Shown here: in pieces, positions 54,952 to 62,750 of the stretch
Position numbering within the stretch: position 1 is the first letter of the stretch
Layout of the letters: every line of letters begins with the position of its first letter
Assembly (NCBI GenBank): GCA_900167925.1
Contig: FUZM01000002.1
Location: forward strand, 124,001 to 188,000
Length of the DNA: 64,000 nucleotides
Reading direction: 5' to 3'
Source: Bacteroidales bacterium WCE2008
Lineage (GTDB): Bacteria > Bacteroidota > Bacteroidia > Bacteroidales > UBA932
Notes under the pieces: generated by a model
What the model saw: the letters and a program-made list of their open reading frames with translations, nothing else
What the model was told of the DNA's origin: nothing
Database searches by the model: none
Made by a program: the position numbers and the translations under genes

Positions 54952-55779
54952 TTATTTTCTGAAAAGTTTCTTTATATACTCTTTGTTGTTATGGACAGTA
55001 TTGAAGAGAGCTTCTACATTGATCTTGCTCTCCTCCCCTGTCTTGTTCTCATACACCTGTATGAATCCGCCAGGGATCTGTTCAGTGAAAAGAGAATCAG
55101 GATTCAGCGTATTGCCATAATCGAAGAACAGCTTGCTTGTAATCTCATATTCCGAAGCATTGAGAAGCACGTCCCTTCTGTCCAGAATGATGATCGGATC
55201 GATGATGTTCTCGAGATCCCTTACCTGATGGGTAGAAATTACGACAGTAGTATATTCAGAAGTGTATTTTGAGATTGCACTCCTGAAACTTGTCTTTGAC
55301 GGGATATCAAGGCCGTTTGTAGGCTCATCCATGAAAAGATACTTTGTGTTGCAGGCAAGGGCAAAAGAAATATAGGTCTTCTTGAGCTGACCTGCGGACA
55401 TCTTAGCCATGTTCTTAAGCGGGTCATTCTCGAAAAGTTCCATAAGCTTGAGGAACTTGTCAAAATCGAACCTTGGCCAGAATTTTCCGGCAGATTCGGC
55501 ATAACTGATAGCCTTCATATTGACCGGAGCAACCTCGTCAGGAAGATAATACTGGTTCTGGAGAGTCTCCGGAAGTCTTTTATATGGATCGATACCGTCC
55601 GTTTCTATATAGCCGGCTTCAACCTTCTTGAGGCCGCAAAGCAGAGTGAGCAGTGTGGTTTTACCTACTCCGTTTTCTCCCAGAAGTCCGTAGATCTTAC
55701 CTTCTTCCAGGTCAGTAGTGATCCCGGTCAGTACCGGAACCGAGTTGTAACTGAATTTGAGGTCGTTGATTTTAATCAT
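54952..55779 (-). CDS. ABC transporter ATP-binding protein
   Basis: A 275-residue ATPase. Walker A GENGVGKTTLL (about 34-44), signature AKMSAGQLKKTY (MSGGQ variant), Walker B YLFMDEPTNGLD and switch His in VISTHQV. First gene of the operon (ATPase, permease, GntR, GIN lipoprotein). Promoter and operator are visible just upstream. Confidence 0.93.
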   Translation of the reverse strand: MIKINDLKFSYNSVPVLTGITTDLEEGKIYGLLGENGVGKTTLLTLLCGLKKVEAGYIETDGIDPYKRLPETLQNQYYLPDEVAPVNMKAISYAESAGKFWPRFDFDKFLKLMELFENDPLKNMAKMSAGQLKKTYISFALACNTKYLFMDEPTNGLDIPSKTSFRSAISKYTSEYTTVVISTHQVRDLENIIDPIIILDRRDVLLNASEYEITSKLFFDYGNTLNPDSLFTEQIPGGFIQVYENKTGEESKINVEALFNTVHNNKEYIKKLFRK

Positions 55780-55786
55780 GCTGTTT

Positions 55787-55810
55787 AGTGTATTAGTTTA
55801 TTAATACACT
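55787..55810. promoter_or_regulatory. GntR/YtrA-type operator
   Basis: A perfect inverted repeat, AGTGTATTA (55787-55795) and TAATACACT (55802-55810), six-base centre. It lies just downstream of the -7 box, over the expected transcript start, 8 bases before the ABC gene's ATG. The shape fits the adjacent YtrA-type repressor. Confidence 0.8.
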
Positions 55811-55811
55811 G

Positions 55812-55842
55812 CAAAGATAGAGAGAAAAAATTAATCTCCAAA
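55812..55842 (-). promoter_or_regulatory. Promoter of the ABC/GntR/GIN operon
   Basis: On the minus strand TTTG (plus 55839-55842), 19 bases, TATCTTTG (plus 55812-55819): an ideal Bacteroidota promoter immediately before the operator. Confidence 0.85.
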
Positions 55843-55905
55843 TATTTTTTGAAAAAATTTAAAGAAAATAGAAAATGAAGCCAGGACAGCATAAGGAAGG
55901 AGACG

Positions 55906-55927
55906 AAACGTTTCGAAACGTTTTTTT
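55906..55927. promoter_or_regulatory. 18-base perfect palindrome with T run in a promoter region
   Basis: AAACGTTTCGAAACGTTT (55906-55923) is its own reverse complement and runs into more T to 55927. It lies 82 bases before the ATG at 56009. It may be an operator or a short terminator-like hairpin; the rest of the 55843-56008 gap shows no gene. Confidence 0.45.
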
Positions 55928-56008
55928 CTGATATTTAATACGTTAAGGGAAATATCGACAGACAAAATGAGCTATATTTCGCATATTGAACACTTAATTA
56001 ATTAAACA

Positions 56009-58738
56009 ATGAAAAAACCAATCATCCTAATTGCAGCGATGCTGCTTCCCTTCTGCTTCTCATGCCAGAAGCAGCTGGAAGAAGAGCCAGATCTTCAGGA
56101 CGGCTACAAAAGAGTGACCCTCGAGGCCGATTTCGGCACAGGGACCAAGGCAGCCGATGACTTCAAGATCTACTCCGGGGACAAGGTATCGGTCTATTGC
56201 ACTGACGCTTCCAACTCCGCCAACACTAAATTCTACACTTTCACATCGCAGGGCAGCGGCACATCCGTGACTCTGTCAGGCTCCATTCCTTCGACGGCTT
56301 CGGTCGGAAGCGTAGCCCTCTATCCTGCCAGCGACTGGCATTACTACTCGAGCTCGCACTATTATTTCAATGTCGACGAGAACAGGAATCTGACATCAAG
56401 CTCCGCACAGTCGTCCACCGACAGGCCGATGTACGGCACGAAGACCTCCGGGAAGAAATTCTCCTTCACTCCCCTCGCCGGCGCGGCAAAATATGTCGTA
56501 TCCGGGCTGCCTTCAAGCGTCACGAAGGTAAAGTTCACCTTCACCGCCAGCAGTTCCAAGATAAACGGCTCGTTCAAGATCTACAACGGCACCAATTACT
56601 ATTCATGGAATCCGGCAAGTTCCGCCTCAAGCAGCGACAAGAAGATCGTACGCTACTGCAACGTCGTCAACGGAACGGCTTCAATGTATATTCCGTACGC
56701 CGAAGGCACGATCTGGGGCTACAGCAGCATACTCGTCCAGGATTACAGCGCAGGATACTCCAGCACCACCCTGCTGAGCGAAGACCATATCGGAGACATC
56801 TCCGTCACACGCGGCCATGTCACTACGATCAACCCGTCCTTCGTCTCGGCTTACGGCATCGACTGGAGCTCCGTGGCTTCTGCCGGCTCTCCGAGCAGTT
56901 CATATCCTGCCATCAAGGCTTTCAAGGCTAAGGCTGACGACACATACCTCTATATATACCTCGAAACAGATCCGGCAGCGATGGGAAGCACAACCCACAA
57001 CTACGACAACGTTCTGAACATCTATCTTTCAGACGGCTCACAGAGCAATTCCAGCAACTGGATCTGGAACAAGCAGGCTACCGAAGTCTCAGCCATGGGA
57101 GGCTGGCTAAGGAAGAACGGCTCTGCATACTTCTCGTCATGGGGCGGAGACAACGTCAGCTCCAGCATCACCGAGGGCGACAATTCGTACATCTACGAAA
57201 TCCGCTACAAGAGGTCCATGCATTCGCTTCTTTCAGGCTCGTCCGTGCTTGTCGGGGCATACGTCAACAACAACTGGCAGGACCAGTCAGGCGCGAACTC
57301 ATCAAATTACACCCATGTGGGCATACTGCCTGCCCCGGGCGGATCGATGTATGCAGTCAGCATGAGCGGCGGCTCCGGCAGCGGAGGCAATCCGCAGGAC
57401 CTGACCTTCCATGAGAAGAGCTCAGACGTCGTGAATCCGGAGAGGGGCCTGTATCGCATGAACGAGTATAACTTCAATGGAAACAGCCTTCCGGGAGCAT
57501 ATGTGGACACATACGACGACAACAGCCTCGTGATGACCCTCTTCTACCTTTATGATTATGTCAGGAAAGACCATCTGCCGTCAAATGTCGTCGACAGGAT
57601 TGGAGATGTGTTCGACGCAGTCCGCGCCGCAGGCAAGAAGGCTATCGTAAGGTTCGGCTATTCGAATTCATATCCGGTAGACTACCAGGAGCCTAAGCTC
57701 AGCCGCATCAAGAACCACCTCGATGACCTGGCAGACGTACTTGACGAAAACAAGGATGTCATCTACGTCGTACAGGCCGGTTTCATCGGAGCATACGGCG
57801 AATGGTATTATACGACTTACTTCCCGTTCGAAAGGCCTAGCGCAAGTTCCAACGCAAATTCCGTTTCCGGGTTTGACGACAGGATTACAGTGCTCAGGAA
57901 GATTCTGGACGTAGTACCTCCAAGCAGGCAGGTCGAAGTCCGCGCTCCATATTACAAGAGATTCTTCCTGGACAAGAACCATATCCAGTCATGGTCAGAA
58001 ATCACCTCTCCAGGAGGAACCGGCGACAATGAGAGGATAGGCTTCCACAACGACGCTTTCCTTTACGGAGGCGAAGACATGGGTACATTCCCTTACAGCA
58101 TGGACAGGACCATGTGGGAGCACCAGTCTGAATACTTGATCTGCGGCGGCGAAGCACCGTATTCCGATACGGATCCGTCCCAGATGGCTGGTTACAGCTA
58201 CAACACGGTCAGGAACACCATCTTCAGCCAGCACTATTCATATCTGCACAATGACAGGGCCTACTATACCTATCCGAACAATCCGGACAAAGGCAGCAAG
58301 CTCATGCGTTACTGGTATTCCCAGGGCTGGATGACTGATATCCAGAAGTGGCTCGGCTATCGCCTGTATCTTAGCAATGCATCCATCTCCGATGCCCGCA
58401 CAAGCGGCTCGACCCTTACTGTCTCCATGAAGATAAAGAACAGCGGAGCTGCCCGAGTGATGAACGAGAGGCCTATGAAGCTTGTCCTTCTGCACGGCAG
58501 CACCCCTGTGATCCTCAAGAACAATGTAGGAGATATCCGCAAGGTGGCTTCGGACGGAGGCTCATATACTTATACTGTCAACGTCTCCCTTCCGCAGAAC
58601 ATCGTCTCAGGCGACAAGCTCGCCATCTGGCTGCCTGACGCCGAGCCCCGTCTCCAGGACAGGCCTGAATACTCTATCCGCCTGGTCAACAGCGACGTGA
58701 CCTGGAGCAATGGTTACAATGTATTCTACACCTTCTAG
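56009..58738 (+). CDS. Large lipoprotein: fimbrillin-like N-terminus plus DUF4874/DUF4832
   Basis: A 909-residue lipoprotein (signal ending FSC). Residues about 25-285 read like a fimbrillin-type domain (KRVTLEADFGTGTKA, GDKVSVYC, SVALYPASD). Residues about 290-465 form a Ser/Gly/Asn/Tyr-rich beta region, YLYIYLETDP-type, carbohydrate-binding-like. Residues about 470-660 match DUF4874 (NPERGLYRMNEY, GAYGEWYY with Glu598) and about 665-905 match DUF4832 (WLGYRLYLSNASI). The DUF pair is thought to be a TIM-barrel plus beta-sandwich of glycoside-hydrolase style; activity is unproven. It stands alone between terminators. A possible operator palindrome lies upstream. Confidence 0.8.
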   Translation: MKKPIILIAAMLLPFCFSCQKQLEEEPDLQDGYKRVTLEADFGTGTKAADDFKIYSGDKVSVYCTDASNSANTKFYTFTSQGSGTSVTLSGSIPSTASVGSVALYPASDWHYYSSSHYYFNVDENRNLTSSSAQSSTDRPMYGTKTSGKKFSFTPLAGAAKYVVSGLPSSVTKVKFTFTASSSKINGSFKIYNGTNYYSWNPASSASSSDKKIVRYCNVVNGTASMYIPYAEGTIWGYSSILVQDYSAGYSSTTLLSEDHIGDISVTRGHVTTINPSFVSAYGIDWSSVASAGSPSSSYPAIKAFKAKADDTYLYIYLETDPAAMGSTTHNYDNVLNIYLSDGSQSNSSNWIWNKQATEVSAMGGWLRKNGSAYFSSWGGDNVSSSITEGDNSYIYEIRYKRSMHSLLSGSSVLVGAYVNNNWQDQSGANSSNYTHVGILPAPGGSMYAVSMSGGSGSGGNPQDLTFHEKSSDVVNPERGLYRMNEYNFNGNSLPGAYVDTYDDNSLVMTLFYLYDYVRKDHLPSNVVDRIGDVFDAVRAAGKKAIVRFGYSNSYPVDYQEPKLSRIKNHLDDLADVLDENKDVIYVVQAGFIGAYGEWYYTTYFPFERPSASSNANSVSGFDDRITVLRKILDVVPPSRQVEVRAPYYKRFFLDKNHIQSWSEITSPGGTGDNERIGFHNDAFLYGGEDMGTFPYSMDRTMWEHQSEYLICGGEAPYSDTDPSQMAGYSYNTVRNTIFSQHYSYLHNDRAYYTYPNNPDKGSKLMRYWYSQGWMTDIQKWLGYRLYLSNASISDARTSGSTLTVSMKIKNSGAARVMNERPMKLVLLHGSTPVILKNNVGDIRKVASDGGSYTYTVNVSLPQNIVSGDKLAIWLPDAEPRLQDRPEYSIRLVNSDVTWSNGYNVFYTF

Positions 58739-58757
58739 CAGTTAGTTTATTTGATAA

Positions 58758-58796
58758 AAGGGCGGCCCGTACATTGCGAGCCGCCCTTAATATTTT
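58758..58796 (+). terminator. Terminator after the DUF4874/DUF4832 gene
   Basis: AAGGGCGGC (58758-58766) pairs with GCCGCCCTT (58780-58788), followed by AATATTTTT. It may also serve the convergent DUF4301 gene. Confidence 0.85.
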
Positions 58797-58809
58797 TATG
58801 TGAAGTTTA

Positions 58810-60315
58810 CTATTGATGCGCAGGTCTGAGCAGGTCCAGAACCACTTTGACAGGGTTGAACGTCTCCAGAGGGACTTCGACGAACAGAGTGTTCCAGTCG
58901 CTCATGGCTCCATTCCAAAGCCCCGGAAGTTCAAGCGCCTTCAGTTCCCTGCCCTGGAAGCTCTTAGAACTGATGAATCCAGCGTCCTCATCGACATACT
59001 TCAGAAGATCGAATTTCTCGCCCTTGTAATTCTTCAGGCAGCATACCAGATCGACCGGATTGAAATGAGTCGCATGCTTGAGCGTATACATGGCCCCCTG
59101 GTCGTCCTTGTTGATCTGGACGCTTTCGAGTATCTGGAGGTTCGTGGTGCCGTCCTTGCCCTTAATGATGAACGGTCCGCCGCCGGGCTCGCCCTCGTTC
59201 TTGACCATGCCGCAGACGCGGACAGGCCTGTCAAGCTTCGAGCGCAGCATCTCGACTCTGGCTTTCGGATCGACGGTCAGCGGCAGCCGGATACAGAGTT
59301 CCATGTCCAGGAAAGCCTCTATCATGTCGCAGAGACGGCGGCATGATCCTGCAGCCGGATCAGGTTCGGCATCGAGAGCGCGAAGATATGAGAATATCTT
59401 ATCTCTGAGCTCGAGGGCCTTGCCCATGAGGACTTTCTTGTATCTGGATGTCGTAGGAAGGTATTTCTCCGTAGCAACGTTGTCGATATTCTTGATGGAG
59501 ACGAGTTCCTCTTCGACGGCGTTGAGATTATGGATGAGCGCCCCGTGACCGGCAGGACGGAACAGCAGTCTGCCGTCATCAGTGCGGAAAGGCTTGTCTT
59601 TCATGTCAACGGCGATTGTATCGGTAGATTTGTCCTGATATGTGAAGCGGATATTGTAATGCACGCCGTATTTCTTTTCGAATTTAGCCTTGACCTTCGC
59701 CAGTTCTGCCTCGAACAGCTCCTGATGCTCCGGGGAGATAGTGACAGTAAGATTCGCCGAACCATCGTCGTTTCTCATGTATTCCTGCGCTTCGACAAGA
59801 TGCTCTGCGAAGGCTGTACGGGTCTCGTCTTTGTATCTGTGGAATTCGAGGACTCCTTTAGGTTTTGATCCATATCCGAGGCCGGCGTCTGTCAACAGCT
59901 TTAAGGCGACGTTACGACGGTATTCCGGGCTGTCCTCCGGCTTTCCGAAGAGCTCGGGCGTATAGAATGCGAACTTCTCTATCGCCGCAGCGAGCCTGGC
60001 CACGGCGGAATCAGAAGGGACGTCTTCCCCTCCTTCGAGGGTCGAAAGTCCGGCAAAGATATCTTTGAACATGCGTGATGCTGCACCTGAGGCAGGAACG
60101 AATTTGCACTTCCCTGCTATCGTCGCGGTCTCATAATATCGCACAGCCGCGTCTGCCCCGGCTTCGTCAAGAACGACAATTCCCCTCTCCGGATTAGCCG
60201 CATTGACTATATCCATCCACGGAAATCCCTTCTTAAACCGGTCTATCTGACGCTCTACTGTCTTGAGGCTGATTCCATTACTCTGAATCTGGCGTATATC
60301 TTCCTGATTGAACAT
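58810..60315 (-). CDS. DUF4301 family protein
   Basis: A 501-residue cytosolic protein of a Bacteroidota family of unknown function. The N-terminal FVPASGAASRMFKD motif (about 73-86) recalls the phosphate-binding loop of sugar-nucleotidyltransferases, and FRPAGHGALIHNLN (about 250-263) is the second conserved block. Length and spread fit DUF4301. No partner genes are adjacent; the tRNA lies 100 bases upstream on the other strand. I propose no reaction. Confidence 0.85.
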   Translation of the reverse strand: MFNQEDIRQIQSNGISLKTVERQIDRFKKGFPWMDIVNAANPERGIVVLDEAGADAAVRYYETATIAGKCKFVPASGAASRMFKDIFAGLSTLEGGEDVPSDSAVARLAAAIEKFAFYTPELFGKPEDSPEYRRNVALKLLTDAGLGYGSKPKGVLEFHRYKDETRTAFAEHLVEAQEYMRNDDGSANLTVTISPEHQELFEAELAKVKAKFEKKYGVHYNIRFTYQDKSTDTIAVDMKDKPFRTDDGRLLFRPAGHGALIHNLNAVEEELVSIKNIDNVATEKYLPTTSRYKKVLMGKALELRDKIFSYLRALDAEPDPAAGSCRRLCDMIEAFLDMELCIRLPLTVDPKARVEMLRSKLDRPVRVCGMVKNEGEPGGGPFIIKGKDGTTNLQILESVQINKDDQGAMYTLKHATHFNPVDLVCCLKNYKGEKFDLLKYVDEDAGFISSKSFQGRELKALELPGLWNGAMSDWNTLFVEVPLETFNPVKVVLDLLRPAHQ

Positions 60316-60365
60316 ATCTCGTGTTATTATGCGTGATTATCAAAGTTAGCAATTTTTCACAAAAA

Positions 60366-60397
60366 TTTGAAAATTATAAAAGATTTGCCTACCTTCG
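60366..60397 (+). promoter_or_regulatory. Promoter for tRNA-Ala
   Basis: TTTG (60366-60369), 20 bases, TACCTTCG (60390-60397): one base off the TAnnTTTG consensus, 18 bases before the mature tRNA. Confidence 0.65.
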
Positions 60398-60415
60398 CAG
60401 TCGCAAAAACAGAAT

Positions 60416-60488
60416 GGGGTATTAGCTCAGTTGGTAGAGCGTTTGAATGGCATTCAAAAGGTCAGGAGTTCGATTCTCCTATGCTCCA
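60416..60488 (+). tRNA. tRNA-Ala (GGC)
   Basis: Seventy-three bases fold as a full cloverleaf: acceptor GGGGTAT/ATGCTCC with one G-T pair, D stem GCTC/GAGC, anticodon stem TTTGA/TCAAA around loop ATGGCAT (anticodon GGC), T stem AGGAG/CTCCT with TTCGATT loop, discriminator A. CCA is not encoded. Confidence 0.97.
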
Positions 60489-60490
60489 CA

Positions 60491-60521
60491 AAAAAAGCTC
60501 GGCAGATTGCCGGGCTTTTTT
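60491..60521 (+). terminator. tRNA terminator
   Basis: GCTCGGCA and TGCCGGGC form the core stem (60497-60504 with 60508-60515), bounded by A and T runs, loop GAT. Directly after the tRNA. Confidence 0.93.
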
Positions 60522-60537
60522 TGTGGAGCGCCGCTTC

Positions 60538-60641
60538 GAAGCCGTTGGCTTCTCCGCTATTATCCCCCTGCACCCCCAGGGGACGGGGGAAAGGATTCCC
60601 CCGCCTCGCTTACGCGAGCCCCCTTCGGTCGGCCTCCGGCC
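60538..60641. repeat. GC-rich multi-hairpin element downstream of the tRNA
   Basis: About 100 bases hold five successive small hairpins: GAAGCC/GGCTTC (60538-60552), CCCCTG/CAGGGG (60565-60582), GGGGGAA/TTCCCCC (60585-60602), CTCGC/GCGAG (60605-60618) and GGCC/GGCC (60631-60641). No coding sense is convincing. It could be a REP-like or other dispersed element; only one copy is in this window. Confidence 0.55.
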
Positions 60642-60719
60642 TCCGAAAATATTATTCTTCATTATTTTGAATCGTAGTCATTTCGTACACGAATCATAGT
60701 GCCCATCCTTATAGACAAT

Positions 60720-60744
60720 GTGACCGGCTACAGGAGCCAGTCAC
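60720..60744. terminator. Hairpin beyond the fic gene
   Basis: GTGACCGGCT (60720-60729) and AGCCAGTCAC (60735-60744), one mismatch, five-base loop. A T-rich stretch follows on the plus strand; on the minus strand (fic direction) the T run is weak. Confidence 0.5.
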
Positions 60745-60770
60745 ATCCAGATTCTTTTATTTTCTCAACG

Positions 60771-61817
60771 TTACTTCTTTACGTAGGCCGTAGCACGCCC
60801 GACACCGACCTTATCGATAAATCCACTAGCCACAAGTTCAGCCAGAGTGCGCTCAATGGTGGTAACACTGATATCCGGGCAGGCCTGGGCGATTTCCTTC
60901 TTTGAAATCTTCCCGGGCGTCTTCTCGATGAGGTCCTTGATGCGGTCGGCCTTGGACATTTTCCGGTGGCGCAGATGCTCAACGCGGTCCTCGAATTCAT
61001 TGTAAGCCTTGACCACCACGCCCAGCATGTATTTGAGGAAAGGAACGTAGTCGTTGCCGTTCTCATGCCAGTTCTGGGAGCTGGCCTGCAGAGCCTCGTA
61101 GTAGGAATCTTTACTCTTCTCGATGAGCATCTCGATACTGATGTACTTGCCCACGATGAATCCGGCGCGGTAAAGCAGAAGGAGTGTCAAGAGGCGGCTC
61201 ATACGGCCGTTCCCGTCGTTGAACGGGTGGATGCAGAGGAAGTCCAAGATGAACACCGGCATAAGAAGGAGCGGGTCGTAAGTTCCGGCTTCAATGGCCT
61301 CGTTGTATCTGGTGCAGAGGTTCAGTATGGCATCGGCCGTCTGGTAGGCCGGCACCGGGCGGAAGCGGACTGTTTCCGTGCCATCTGCGTGCTTCTCCGC
61401 GATGATATTGTCGGAATTCTTATACACGCCGCCAACAGCGCTGCTGCTGAAGGAATAGAGATCCCGGTGCAGCTGCAGGATGTTGTTGGGACGCGGCGCT
61501 ATATATTCATAGGATTCATGGATGGTGGCTAGGACATCGCGATAGCCGGAAATCTCTTCCTCGTTGCGGTTGCGAGGCTTGACTTTGTCCCGGACAATAG
61601 CATTCAGGCGCTCATCGGTAGTATAGATCCCCTCGATGCGGTTTGATGCACCGGTACTCTGGATTTTCGCCACCTCCAGCAAAGCTGTAAGCACATCAGC
61701 CTCAGCTTCAATAAAAAGTTCCTGCCTGCCACGGCATTCATGGAGGCGTGTCAGGATGCTGACGACTTCCGGAGTGAGGAGGTCTTTGGGGCGGTTTATG
61801 AAATCAAACTCATGCAT
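60771..61817 (-). CDS. Fic-domain AMP-transferase with winged-helix C-terminus
   Basis: A 348-residue protein. Fic motif HPFNDGNGR at 197-205 has the catalytic His197, Asp201, Asn203 and Arg205. An N-terminal inhibitory helix motif S58-xxx-E62-G63 (in STGASNRIEG) marks it as a class II, self-inhibited Fic enzyme. A winged-helix part lies at about 285-348 (ISKKEIAQACPDISVTTIERTLAELVASG in two helices). Family knowledge: Fic enzymes attach AMP to Ser/Thr/Tyr hydroxyls. The long helical Fic/DUF4172-like N-terminal region is typical of Bacteroidales members. Inverted repeat and -7 box lie just upstream, so autoregulation by the winged helix is plausible. Confidence 0.93.
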   Translation of the reverse strand: MHEFDFINRPKDLLTPEVVSILTRLHECRGRQELFIEAEADVLTALLEVAKIQSTGASNRIEGIYTTDERLNAIVRDKVKPRNRNEEEISGYRDVLATIHESYEYIAPRPNNILQLHRDLYSFSSSAVGGVYKNSDNIIAEKHADGTETVRFRPVPAYQTADAILNLCTRYNEAIEAGTYDPLLLMPVFILDFLCIHPFNDGNGRMSRLLTLLLLYRAGFIVGKYISIEMLIEKSKDSYYEALQASSQNWHENGNDYVPFLKYMLGVVVKAYNEFEDRVEHLRHRKMSKADRIKDLIEKTPGKISKKEIAQACPDISVTTIERTLAELVASGFIDKVGVGRATAYVKK

Positions 61818-61837
61818 AGCGCGTCAGTTTTGTAGTG

Positions 61838-61909
61838 CAAAGATAGCGTTTTTCTGCCTCATTCCACAATTATCTGCATCAAATTAAATGGAATGGTGCA
61901 GAAAAAGCG
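61838..61909 (-). promoter_or_regulatory. fic promoter with imperfect inverted repeat
   Basis: CAAAGATA (61838-61845; TATCTTTG on the minus strand) is a -7 box 21 bases before the fic ATG. Abutting it is a 21-base imperfect inverted repeat, 61846-61866 with 61889-61909 (TTTTTCTGC/GCAGAAAAA core). It may be an operator. The rest of 61910-62002 shows no gene. Confidence 0.5.
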
Positions 61910-62002
61910 GTTGGTGAGGCAAAAATCTATGCCATGCAAGCAATCAGAACTTACGCAGAAAGTTACGAAGAAAAAGATACAATTTCGTACACAGAGAGTG
62001 TA

Positions 62003-62341
62003 CTAGAGTGTCGGCAAGTCTACCAGCACCTCCCATCAGCCATCACGCTTGCCGTTCTTGCGGGCAAGGTATTCTTTCTCGGTAAGACGGACTGTCATTG
62101 ATTTGACAGTCCTTTCCGAGCGATGTATATGTTTGGCCGTCATTTCTTGGGTAGCTTTAGGATTCTCTTTTAAGAATCGCAGCACGGCCAACTCTTCCAT
62201 AGTGCAATTCAAAGGGCAAATTTTGCCCTTTGAATCACTCTCTTTTTCACTTTGAACGCTAATATAATATACTGGATGCAACTGATCAACCCCATCATTA
62301 CAGGTTCCTATGCCCCAACCCTGTATTCCCTGTGGTCCCAA
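62003..62341 (-). pseudogene. Remnant of a winged-helix (AlbA_2/RecG-like C-terminal) regulator with an in-frame stop
   Basis: From 62341 the minus-strand frame reads a short odd leader, then a winged-helix region (CTMEELAVLRFLKENPKAT, HIHRSERTVKSMTVRLTEKE, LARKNGKRDG). A TGA at 62036-62038 interrupts it exactly where relatives continue with an aromatic plus WEV; after the stop the frame continues WEVLVDLPTL to a TAG at 62003. The expected large N-terminal part is missing. A TGG-to-TGA change and 5' loss explain both. It lies between fic and the mini-ORFs, in the accessory strip. Confidence 0.6.
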
Positions 62342-62441
62342 CGAGCACTTCGAGTATCATCTTCGCGCTAAAAAATTGTTTCTATAACTGGAAATAACTA
62401 TATTGGTTTCCAAATTATTTTTCACTCCCAAAAAGAGTTAT

Positions 62442-62510
62442 ATGGAAGAGAATCAGAAACTCGAATACCACGTTCCTGAGATGGACGTTTTCAAAAGAGA
62501 GGTAGGATAG
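62442..62510 (+). CDS. Mini-ORF 1, 22-residue peptide
   Basis: Starts MEENQKLEYHVPEMDVF and ends REVG. It shares the MEEN-x-x-L-x-Y opening with the next mini-ORF. The Y-x-x-P-x-x-x-V pattern is common in short Bacteroidales peptides of unknown function. An AAAAGAG stretch precedes it. No larger frame covers the site. Confidence 0.35.
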   Translation: MEENQKLEYHVPEMDVFKREVG

Positions 62511-62524
62511 CGAATAACGAACGT

Positions 62525-62620
62525 ATGGAAGAAAATCTAAGACTCAAGTATGACAGTGTTTTCGAGATGCAGGGCGAAAGTTGTCTGGTGCCTTCTTCCT
62601 GGGGCCATGAAGAAGGTTAG
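62525..62620 (+). CDS. Mini-ORF 2, 31-residue peptide with one Cys
   Basis: Starts MEENLRLKYDSVFEMQGESC and ends HEEG, similar to mini-ORF 1 in its first half. It begins 14 bases after the first. It could be a small secreted or processed peptide; nothing like a modifying enzyme is adjacent. A terminator lies at 62701. The remaining 62621-62700 shows no feature. Confidence 0.35.
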   Translation: MEENLRLKYDSVFEMQGESCLVPSSWGHEEG

Positions 62621-62700
62621 CCCAGAACCTACTTATCAGGAACACAGCCGTTGTGCGAGTGTTTCTCTCTCCAAATAGTCCAGAGTTTTTTCAAATAGAA

Positions 62701-62730
62701 AAGGCTTGCCGGACCGGCAAGCCTTTTTTT
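62701..62730. terminator. Bidirectional terminator
   Basis: AAGGCTTGCCGG (62701-62712) and CCGGCAAGCCTT (62714-62725) are perfectly complementary around one base; T runs exist on both strands. It closes the mini-ORFs and the minus-strand endonuclease-like gene. Confidence 0.92.
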
Positions 62731-62750
62731 ATCATATTAGTCGGATGACT

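Noticed and set aside
60489-62035. A tRNA-targeted integrative element with attR
   Set aside because: No second copy of the tRNA 3' end and no integrase gene were seen in the window, so only an accessory strip is claimed.
62442-62620. Lanthipeptide or other RiPP precursor pair
   Set aside because: No modifying enzyme or exporter gene is adjacent, and the sequences lack a clear leader/core pattern.
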